This document shows positions 27,525-35,297 of a stretch of 64,000 bases of DNA, piece after piece. A program made the translations under genes and the position numbers. Under the pieces are notes generated by a model. The model was not told the origin of the DNA and made no database searches. It worked only from the letters and a program-made list of their open reading frames with translations. The stretch is from Aquabacterium sp. A7-Y (GTDB taxonomy: Bacteria; Pseudomonadota; Gammaproteobacteria; Burkholderiales; Burkholderiaceae_C). Within the stretch, counting starts at the first letter, position 1. Every line of letters starts with the position of its first letter. The stretch covers positions 1 to 64,000 of the forward strand of contig NZ_JAPFBW010000024.1 of the NCBI RefSeq assembly GCF_026153205.1, read 5' to 3'.

Positions 27525-27601
27525 ACGCCCCACCTGCCCGGCAGGGGCGCGGGCGATGTCCGGCCTCCTCTTCTCTTCAGCTTCGTCAGGTCCGCCGGGC
27601 G

Positions 27602-27637
27602 ACTTCAGTGCTTCATCAATCCCTTCCGCTCTGAAGT
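27602..27637. repeat. Inverted repeat ACTTCAG/CTGAAGT upstream of the acyltransferase gene
   Basis: Two perfect 7-bp arms separated by 22 bp in the 306-bp interval between the RTX and acyltransferase genes. It could be an operator or part of a transcript hairpin. Confidence 0.4.
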
Positions 27638-27651
27638 AGCTTGTTTCTGTC

Positions 27652-27676
27652 TACCTCGTTCGGGGAGAACGAGGTA
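27652..27676. promoter_or_regulatory. Perfect 9-bp inverted repeat, operator or leader hairpin
   Basis: TACCTCGTT and AACGAGGTA flank a 7-base spacer, about 110 bp before the acyltransferase start. The arms are perfect and AT-richer than the surroundings. There is no following U tract, so a protein-binding site is more likely than a terminator. Confidence 0.5.
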
Positions 27677-27783
27677 TCACTCGTAATCGCTGGAAATCTG
27701 TCCCGTCAACCAGCCGCCTGACGTGCGAAGCTCCGCGCTCGCCTCCTCACCCCCCTCCCAACTTTGACTCGATCGAGAAGCCG

Positions 27784-29850
27784 ATGACGCACGGCAGCCC
27801 TGGCTATATCCCGCAAATCGACTCGTTGCGCGCGCTCGCTGTCGTGGCGGTTCTGGTCTATCACCTGAGCGGCGCCTGGCTGCCGGGCGGCTTCGCCGGC
27901 GTCGACATCTTTTTCGTGATCTCCGGCTATGTCGTCAGCGGCGCGCTGCTGCGCAACCGGGGCCTGGGCTTCAAGGCCTTCCTGCTGCACTTCTATGACA
28001 AGCGAGTGCTGCGCATCCTGCCGGCGCTGGTGGCCTGCCTGCTCGTGACGGCACTCGCGACCGCGCTGTTCATCCCCGGCTCCTGGCTCAGCCAGTCCAA
28101 CACCAAGACGCTGCTGCTGGCCTTCGCCGGGCTCAGCAACTTCTCGCTGATGTCGTCGGGCGACGCCTACTTCTCGCCGCGCAGCGAGTTCAACCCCGCG
28201 ACGCACACCTGGTCGCTCGGTGTCGAAGAACAGTTCTACGTCGCCTTTCCGCTCATCTACTACCTGTGGCTGCGCTCGCTCGATGCCGCACCCGGCCGGC
28301 GCCGGGGTGGCGGGCTGCTGCTGATCGCCGCGATGGCAGCCTCGCTGGCCTACTGCATCGTGGTCTCGGGCCGCGACGGGCTGATGGCCTACTACAGCCT
28401 GGCCAGCCGGTTCTGGGAACTGGGCCTGGGCGCACTGCTGTTCCAGGCCCACCACGGCGGCCGCTACCTGACCGGCCGGCTGCTGCCGCAGCCCGCGGTG
28501 ATCGGGCTGTCGCTCGGCTTGATGGCGCTGGCGCTGGGCTGGTCGCAGCGCGAGGCCTTCCCCATGCCCTGGGCGCTGCCGGCCACGCTGGGTGCCGCCT
28601 TGTTCATCGACGGCGTGGTGGCGCCGGCCAGCCGGGCCAGCCGGCTGACACGCGCACTCGGCTGGGCCCCGCTCACCGGAATCGGCAAGATCTCCTACTC
28701 GCTCTACCTCTGGCACTGGCCGGTCTATGTGCTGCTGCGCTGGACCGTCGGCCTCGACGAGCCGCGTTGGCAGGCGCTGGCCGTCGCCCTCGTGCTGGGC
28801 CTCGCGATCGCTTCCTACCGGTGGCTGGAGCGCCCCTTGCGTCACAGCCGGGCGCTGCAGTCGCGCCCGCCCGGCCAGCTGGTGCTCGGGGCCGCCGCCA
28901 CGGCGGCCGTCTCGGCCGGCCTGGTGCTGGCCAGCGCCTTCGCACAGCCCTATGTCTCATTGAGCACCACACGCGAGCAGCAGGACTGGTACCCCTATGA
29001 ATGGGCCTTGCGCAGCGTCACGGAGGACAGCTCGGGGTGCAAGAGCGTCAAGGAGAAGAGCGCGCTGCCCGGCGGCCAGATCACCACCTACGGGCGCCCG
29101 GGCTGCCAGGACGTGCGCCGGCTTTTCGTGCTCGGCGACTCGCATTCGACGGCGCTGAGCACACTGCTGTCCAAACTCTCGGTCGAGCAGAACTACGAGG
29201 TCCACGTCTACACCCGCCCGGGCTGCCCCTTCCTGCGCATCACCGAACCCGCCGCCGACGGCTGCAAGGACTACGCCGAAACCGCCACGGCCCACCTGCA
29301 TGCCCGGCTGCGACCGGGCGACACCGTGCTGCTGCCCTCGCTGCGTGTGAAACGTTTCGCCGACCAGTGGGCCAGCTTCTCGGAGGCCGAAGTGCTGGCC
29401 TCGGTGCGCGGCGAGGCAGCCGCGCAGCGCCGCGCGCTCGGCACGCAAGAGGCGAGCGAGTGGGTGCGCCCGGTCGCCGAGCGCGGCGTGCGCGTGATCT
29501 TCGTGGCGCCGACACCGCTCTTCAAGGCGCCGGCCTTCCGCTGCTCGGACTGGTTCAATGCCTCCAACCCGATCTGCCGCCCGGGCCTGCAGATGGAGCG
29601 CGAGCAGCTGCAGGCGCTGCGCGCCCCGGTGGTGGAGGCGATGCAGGGGCTGACCCGCGTGGCCAGCGGCGTGACCGTGTGGGACCCTTTCGACCGGCTC
29701 TGTCCGGGCGCCGTCTGCCGGGCCTCGCACCAGGGCCGGCCGCTGTACTTCGATGCCGACCACCTCAGCGGCTACGGCAACCTGCTGCTCTACGAGGACT
29801 TCGTGCAGCTGCTGCACCAGGGCGAGGAGCGCCGCCAGGCCGCCTTGTAA
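27784..29850 (+). CDS. OafA/YrhL-type acyltransferase with C-terminal SGNH domain
   Basis: A 688-residue membrane O-acyltransferase. The N-terminal acyltransferase-3 domain (about 1-370, ten membrane helices) starts with IDSLRALAVVAVLVYH, containing the catalytic-site Arg and His, and GVDIFFVISGY. After a linker helix the periplasmic SGNH domain (about 440-680) shows LFVLGDSHSTAL with the nucleophile Ser and a terminal DADHLSGYG with the Asp/His dyad. Such fusions transfer acetyl groups onto O-antigen, peptidoglycan or exopolysaccharide. It stands alone; no polysaccharide genes are near. Confidence 0.92.
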   Translation: MTHGSPGYIPQIDSLRALAVVAVLVYHLSGAWLPGGFAGVDIFFVISGYVVSGALLRNRGLGFKAFLLHFYDKRVLRILPALVACLLVTALATALFIPGSWLSQSNTKTLLLAFAGLSNFSLMSSGDAYFSPRSEFNPATHTWSLGVEEQFYVAFPLIYYLWLRSLDAAPGRRRGGGLLLIAAMAASLAYCIVVSGRDGLMAYYSLASRFWELGLGALLFQAHHGGRYLTGRLLPQPAVIGLSLGLMALALGWSQREAFPMPWALPATLGAALFIDGVVAPASRASRLTRALGWAPLTGIGKISYSLYLWHWPVYVLLRWTVGLDEPRWQALAVALVLGLAIASYRWLERPLRHSRALQSRPPGQLVLGAAATAAVSAGLVLASAFAQPYVSLSTTREQQDWYPYEWALRSVTEDSSGCKSVKEKSALPGGQITTYGRPGCQDVRRLFVLGDSHSTALSTLLSKLSVEQNYEVHVYTRPGCPFLRITEPAADGCKDYAETATAHLHARLRPGDTVLLPSLRVKRFADQWASFSEAEVLASVRGEAAAQRRALGTQEASEWVRPVAERGVRVIFVAPTPLFKAPAFRCSDWFNASNPICRPGLQMEREQLQALRAPVVEAMQGLTRVASGVTVWDPFDRLCPGAVCRASHQGRPLYFDADHLSGYGNLLLYEDFVQLLHQGEERRQAAL

Positions 29851-29933
29851 AAAGCCGCGCCGCTCAAGGCGCCCTCCCTACTTGGCGTCCTGCGGGGCCT
29901 TGACGATGGCGCCACGGCCCTCACCTGGGACAG

Positions 29934-30944
<1,011 letters not shown>

Positions 30945-30988
30945 TGACAAGCCGCATCAACACAGGCTCGGCGTGATCACCCTACAGC

Positions 30989-31434
30989 TTTTCCACAGGC
31001 CCTTCCACACGAGCTGTGGATGGCGCGGCTCGGCTCGGCGGCCGCATCCGTAGCAGCGACCGGGTCCGGGCCTGACCCTGCGTTTCCCGAGCGTCGGCCC
31101 GACGCCGCCGCATTTTCCGCGAAAGCCCGCCCCGCCTGCCCGCCGGCGAAAGTGCGGCACAACTTTCCCCACCCGCCACACCGCTTGCCCACAGTGTTGC
31201 CCACAGGCACGCGAGGCCCCGCTCGGCATCCTGCCGCGGCGGCGCCTCGGGACGCACCAGCGGCCGGCATGGAAAAGCCCCGGATGGACCACCCGGGTTC
31301 CCGCTGAATCCCCTGCAGCCCAGGCCCGACGCGGCTTGCACGCCGACCGGCCGCAGCGCCCGGCGCATGTCGTCCACCGCTTATCCACCCGCGGCCCACC
31401 TTCTGTCCAGCGCTTGTCCACACGCTTGCCCACA
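30989..31434. other. Cluster of paired DnaA-box-like nonamers in a 612-bp non-coding stretch
   Basis: Within the gene-free interval 30945-31556 there are at least nine nonamers resembling the DnaA box TTATCCACA. One, TTTTCCACA at 30989-30997, fits TTWTNCACA exactly. One-mismatch copies are TTATCCACC (31381-31389) and TTGTCCACA (31414-31422). Looser ones are CCTTCCACA (31001), TTGCCCACA (31185, 31197, 31426), TCGTCCACC (31370) and an inverted copy at 31015-31023. They fall in pairs whose starts are 11 or 12 bp apart (30989/31001, 31185/31197, 31370/31381, 31414/31426), i.e. about one helical turn. The interval shows no gene, and no AT-rich unwinding element is obvious. Confidence 0.5.
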
Positions 31435-31556
31435 GGATCGGCGGGCTCGCGTCTGCCCCGTTTTGAGGGGGCAGCGCGCGGCCGATTCGCTGGCATCATT
31501 CCGGCTCAACACGAACAAGCCGCCTCCGCTGCGGAGGCAAAAGTGAGGGATCGGAC

Positions 31557-32363
31557 ATGAACAAGCGGGTCGGCGTCACCCTGTTGCTGGCTGCCCTGGC
31601 AGCCGCGGGTTGCGGAGAGAAAAAGACCGAGCTGGGCGAAGGCGGCTCGGTGGTGGCCGGGTCGGCCGGGCCGGCCGGCGCACAAGGCGCGGCGGCCGAG
31701 CTGGTGCGCTGCGACGCGCCGGTGGCGACCCTGGCGCTGGCGGAGAACCCGCACGGCTACACCCTGCACGCCAACTACCAGCTGCCGGCTTCGCCGGTGC
31801 CGCTGATCCGGCTGATCGCGCAGCAAAGCGGCTGCTTCCGGGTGGTCGACCGCGCCGCCGGCCTGCGCAGCACGGTGCAGGAGCAGGAGCTGAAGGACGC
31901 CGGCATCCTCCGCTCCAACTCCACCGTCGCCAAGGGCAAGGGCTACGAGGCCCAGTACACCCTGGTGCCCAGCCTGACCTTCAGCGAGCAGGACGCCGGG
32001 CGCGGGCTGGCCGGCGTGATTGCCGCCATCCCGGTGCTGCGCGACATCGCCGGCCTCGCGGGGCTGGCCGAGCAGGTGAAGTTCAAGGAAGCCCAGGTGG
32101 CCCTGCTGCTCACCGACAACGAGACCACCGAGCAGCTCGCCGCAGCGACCGGCGCGGCCCGCACCACCGACCTGGGCCTGGGCGGGCTGGCCTTCGGCCG
32201 CCTGGGCGGCGCCGGCGGCATGGGCTGGAGCAACACCAACGAGGGCAAGGTCATCGCCGCCGCCTTCTTCGATGCCCACAACAAGCTGGTGACCCAGGTC
32301 CGCGAACTGGCGGCCAAGGAGCTGCCGCCGGCCCCTGCGATCAAGGCCAAGGCGGGCGGCTGA
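31557..32363 (+). CDS. CsgG/HfaB-like lipoprotein
   Basis: A 268-residue lipoprotein; the signal peptide ends in LAAAGC with the lipidated cysteine at about residue 19. The core resembles the CsgG-type fold of curli-export and related proteins: CDAPVATLALAEN, IRLIAQQSGCFRVVDRAAGL, AQYTLVPSLTF and KVIAAAFFDAHNKLVTQVREL. CsgG itself makes an outer-membrane export pore, but many relatives outside curli operons have unknown roles, and no curli genes are nearby. The gene is followed after 94 bp by a glycine-zipper protein gene. Confidence 0.65.
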   Translation: MNKRVGVTLLLAALAAAGCGEKKTELGEGGSVVAGSAGPAGAQGAAAELVRCDAPVATLALAENPHGYTLHANYQLPASPVPLIRLIAQQSGCFRVVDRAAGLRSTVQEQELKDAGILRSNSTVAKGKGYEAQYTLVPSLTFSEQDAGRGLAGVIAAIPVLRDIAGLAGLAEQVKFKEAQVALLLTDNETTEQLAAATGAARTTDLGLGGLAFGRLGGAGGMGWSNTNEGKVIAAAFFDAHNKLVTQVRELAAKELPPAPAIKAKAGG

Positions 32364-32457
32364 GCGCCACCTTCGGCAAGCCCCGGAAAGGGCGGGCAAG
32401 GCGTTTGCAGGTCCTGTGCAGGCCGGGGCACGCCCGGCACCCACACAGGAGCTGCTC

Positions 32458-33024
32458 ATGCCCCATCCCCAGCACAAGACAAGCACCTCGCCCGCCCCGG
32501 GCGGCGCCCTGGACGCCGCCAAGGAGGCGCTGCGCCAGCATCCCGCAGGCACCCTTGCCGGCGGTGTGGCCGGCATGGCCGCGGGCGTCGTCGGCGGCAT
32601 GGCGGCCGGCCCCGTCGGCAGCCTGGCCGGCGCGGTCGTCGGTGCCGCCACCGGCGCCGCGATGGGCGGCGCCGCGGGCCGGCCCGCCGGTCTGCCGGTC
32701 GACGAGGACGACACGCATCGGCGCAGCCAGCATGCGGCCCAGCCCTATGCGGCCCCGGAGCGCCCCTACGAACACTACGCACCCGCCTATCGCTACGGCA
32801 GCGACGGCCATCGCCGGCATGCCTCGGCGCAGAGCTGGAACGATGTGGCCAGTCCACTCGAGCAAGGCTGGGCCCAAGCGCGCGGCGACTCGCCGCTGGA
32901 GTGGCGCGAAGCCGCGCCGGCCGTGCGTGCCTCCTGGGAGCGCGCCCGCAGCCGGCCGGCCGTGACCGGCGAGCTGGACCCGAGCGACCAGAGCGCGGGA
33001 CAAGTCCTGCGGCCGCCACATTGA
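32458..33024 (+). CDS. Glycine-zipper hypothetical protein
   Basis: A 188-residue protein with a glycine-zipper hydrophobic hairpin (residues about 30-75, runs of GGVAGMAAGVVGGMAAG type) that could insert in or span a membrane, followed by a hydrophilic tail rich in His, Arg and Tyr (RRSQHAAQPYAAPERPYEHY). No signal peptide. ATG 32458 is preceded by AGGAG. Family members are found next to stress-related genes in Burkholderiales; function unknown. Confidence 0.65.
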   Translation: MPHPQHKTSTSPAPGGALDAAKEALRQHPAGTLAGGVAGMAAGVVGGMAAGPVGSLAGAVVGAATGAAMGGAAGRPAGLPVDEDDTHRRSQHAAQPYAAPERPYEHYAPAYRYGSDGHRRHASAQSWNDVASPLEQGWAQARGDSPLEWREAAPAVRASWERARSRPAVTGELDPSDQSAGQVLRPPH

Positions 33025-33033
33025 GACGGCTGT

Positions 33034-33105
33034 CGCCGGCAGGCGCCGGCGCGATCGGGCGGAGGGCCTAGACGCCCGTGCCCGGCCGGGCCGGGCCGGG
33101 CCGGA
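33034..33105. repeat. GC hairpin and CCGGG pentamer repeats between convergent genes
   Basis: A 7-bp stem (33034-33040 with 33045-33051, loop AGGC) follows the glycine-zipper gene, and three tandem CCGGG units (33086-33100) with flanking partial copies follow it, ending just before the stop of the convergent TraB/GumN gene. The hairpin may help termination; no U tract is present. Confidence 0.4.
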
Positions 33106-33110
33106 CAAGG

Positions 33111-34154
33111 TCACGGGGCCCTCCCGCCCGGCGCCCCGGCCCGCGCTGCCCCCGCCCGGGGAAACACGACCCGCTCCACGCGGAAGCCCTTTTTCTGCAA
33201 CAGCACCGGCAGCGCCCGGTCGCCCGTCATGTGCAAGGCACCGACCGCGGCCAGCACCTCACCCTGGGCATGCAGGGCGGCGATGCGCTCCGCCATGGCG
33301 GGGTTCCTGTCGCCGAGCAGGGCGTCGACGGTGGCCCGCTCCTCGGCCGTGTTCATGCAGTCGCACCATTGCTCGTAGCTCGCCAGCTCGTCGAGATCGC
33401 CGCGCTCCCAGGCCGAGGCCAGGCGCAGCAGCAGGGAACGGGCCCGGCCATCTTCGAGCTGGCTGAGCCCTTGCTCCAGCAGCACGACGCTGTCGGCCGG
33501 GTCGTCCGGGATCAGGGCGGCCTGCTGCAGCTCGGGGGTTTCCAGCCCGGTCACGGGGCGCTTGAGCTGCCGTGCCCAGCCCAACAGCGCGGACTCCTGG
33601 GCCCAGGCGGGATGCAGGCCGTCGCGGCGGCCGGCCAGCACGGTCAGCGTGACGACCTGCAGCACCGGGTGCAGGGCGGCCAGCTGCGCCTCCGGCAGGC
33701 AGGCATCGGCGGCCTGGGCCGACAGGCGTTGCTGCAGCGCCGCGGTCAAGGCCGGGGCCGGGCCCGAGGGCGGCTGCCGGAGCTTCTCGAGCACGGCCGG
33801 GTCGCTCAGGTCCAGCTCCATCGCGAGCTGCCGGCTGCCCTGCAGCGCGGTGCGCAACGCCGGGCCGGGATAGATCCAGTCCGGGCGCCCGAGATGGATG
33901 GTGCCGTAGAGCCAGGAGGTGCGCCCGTCGCGCTCGATGCGCCACAGGAAGCCGCGGTCCCGGGCCGCCGCCATGCCGCTGCGCATCTCGGCCTCGGTGG
34001 GCGGCCGGGCATCGGGCGGACAGGCCCGCCCGCCCGGCGCCGCGGCCGGTGTCGCCGGGGGCGGCGCCGCGTCCCCGGCCTGCGCCTGCCAGGCCGCCCC
34101 GATCAGGAGCAGTGCCGCCGCGGCGGCTCGCCGCCATGTCCTCTGTATCCTCAT
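33111..34154 (-). CDS. TraB/GumN family protein
   Basis: A 347-residue exported protein (signal peptide AAAAALLLIGAAWQAQA). The TraB/GumN hallmark is FLWRIERDGRTSWLYGTIHLG, an erythromycin-esterase/tiki-like metal site, with MELDL after it and a C-terminal EVLAAVGALHMTGD that contains the second conserved Gly-x-x-His. Related Tiki proteins are metalloproteases; bacterial GumN was named from the xanthan locus but has no proven role. ATG 34154 gives the signal peptide; longer upstream starts lack it. Confidence 0.88.
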   Translation of the reverse strand: MRIQRTWRRAAAAALLLIGAAWQAQAGDAAPPPATPAAAPGGRACPPDARPPTEAEMRSGMAAARDRGFLWRIERDGRTSWLYGTIHLGRPDWIYPGPALRTALQGSRQLAMELDLSDPAVLEKLRQPPSGPAPALTAALQQRLSAQAADACLPEAQLAALHPVLQVVTLTVLAGRRDGLHPAWAQESALLGWARQLKRPVTGLETPELQQAALIPDDPADSVVLLEQGLSQLEDGRARSLLLRLASAWERGDLDELASYEQWCDCMNTAEERATVDALLGDRNPAMAERIAALHAQGEVLAAVGALHMTGDRALPVLLQKKGFRVERVVFPRAGAARAGAPGGRAP

Positions 34155-34259
34155 GCCGACCCCTCGGTATGGTGTGGTTTCCCTCTTTGCGACGGAGTAT
34201 CGCCCGGGGCCGCCGGGACGTGACGTATTCTTGCGGCCTTCCGACCCAGGCAGCGTGCC

Positions 34260-34818
34260 ATGAAGATCGAACCAAGGGGGGGCCGGTGTCTTCACGCTCC
34301 CCGACTTTCTGAACCCCGAGGAGTGCGCCCGGCTCATCGCCCGCAGCGAGGCCATGGGCTACGGCGAGGCGGTGATCAGCACCGACGACGGAGACCGCCT
34401 GCTCAAGGAAACGCGCAACAACGACCGCATCGTCTTCGACGATGCCGCATTGGCACACTGGTTGTACGACAAGGCGCAGCCCGGCCTGCCTGCGCTGCTC
34501 GACGGCTGGCAGCTGCAGGGCTTCAACGAACGGCTGCGCTTCTACCGCTACGAGAAGCAGCAGTACTTCAAGTGGCACCAGGACGGTACCTTCCGGCGCT
34601 CGGCCCACGAGGAGAGCGTGCTCACTTTCATGATTTACCTCAACGACAACTTCATCGGTGGCCACACCGAGTTCCGCTGGGACACGGTGCAGCCCCGGGC
34701 CGGCATGGCGCTGGTCTTTCCGCACCGGCTGAGCCACCAGGGCTCGGCGGTCGGCGCCGGCGTCAAGTACGTGCTGCGGACGGATGTCATGTACCGCGAC
34801 GCGGCCTTCGCCGGATGA
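34260..34818 (+). pseudogene. 2OG-Fe(II) oxygenase (prolyl-4-hydroxylase-like), frameshifted at a G7 run
   Basis: The conserved part reads in one frame from 34288 to the stop at 34816-34818: VFTLPDFLNPEECARLI, then YRYEKQQYFKWHQDG with the first His and Asp of the iron triad, MIYLNDNFIGGHTEF and FPHRLSHQG with the distal His. That frame has no start codon before an upstream stop at 34261. An ATG at 34260 reads MKIEPRG in a frame one base off. The two join if the run of seven G at 34276-34282 had six. So this is a sequencing error, a genuine slip or a slippage-controlled gene. An internal ATG at 34354 would give a 154-residue protein lacking the first strands. It overlaps the TfoX-C gene by four bases. 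Confidence 0.7.
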
Positions 34819-35105
34819 GCTCGCTGGCTGAATTGCCCCACCTCGGCCCGGCGTCGCAGCAGGCGCTGTCGCGCGCCGGCATCACCTCGGTAGAGCAGTT
34901 GCGCCGCCTCGGGTCGGTGGCCGCTTACGCGCAGGCCAGGCGCAGCGGCGCGCGGGTCAGCCTCAACCTGCTGTGGGCACTGGAGGCGGCCCTCACCGGG
35001 CTGCACTGGCAGGAGGTGGCGCGCTTGCACCGCACCAGCCTGCTGCTGGCGCTCGACGAGCACGAACGGCAGCCGCACCGCGAGCCGGGCCGGCGCCGCC
35101 GCTGA
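34815..35105 (+). CDS. TfoX/Sxy C-terminal domain protein
   Basis: A 96-residue protein consisting of only the TfoX C-terminal domain, a helix-hairpin-like DNA-binding module: LPHLGPASQQALSRAGITSVEQLRRLG, SLNLLWALEAALTGLHW and the closing RTSLLLALDEHE. Full TfoX/Sxy proteins regulate competence; stand-alone C-terminal modules are common in Proteobacteria and of unknown role. The ATG overlaps the stop of the oxygenase gene (ATGA), which shows that the oxygenase frame is used as coding sequence. Confidence 0.85.
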   Translation: MSSLAELPHLGPASQQALSRAGITSVEQLRRLGSVAAYAQARRSGARVSLNLLWALEAALTGLHWQEVARLHRTSLLLALDEHERQPHREPGRRRR

Positions 35106-35297
35106 ACCGGCGCCGCAGGGAGCGGTTGCAGGCGACACGCATCGGCCCCATGACCGCACGACGCGGTTTTCGCGCCGCCCGGCGGGCCATCGGCCGCTTG
35201 TGAACAATTTCACAGGTGCAGGGAACCGTCGCCGACGAGAATCGGCGCCAAGCAACAAGAACAAGGGCGACGCCCCCCGTCGTCCAGGAGGGGTGAG

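Noticed and set aside
30945-31556. Chromosomal replication origin (oriC) proper
   Set aside because: DnaA-box-like sites are present, but no dnaA/dnaN/rpmH/gidA neighbours and no clear AT-rich unwinding element, so only a DnaA-site cluster is claimed.
31020-31560. Small proteins in the DnaA-site region
   Set aside because: Several overlapping frames on both strands are open only because the DNA is GC-rich; none has a motif or a ribosome-binding site.
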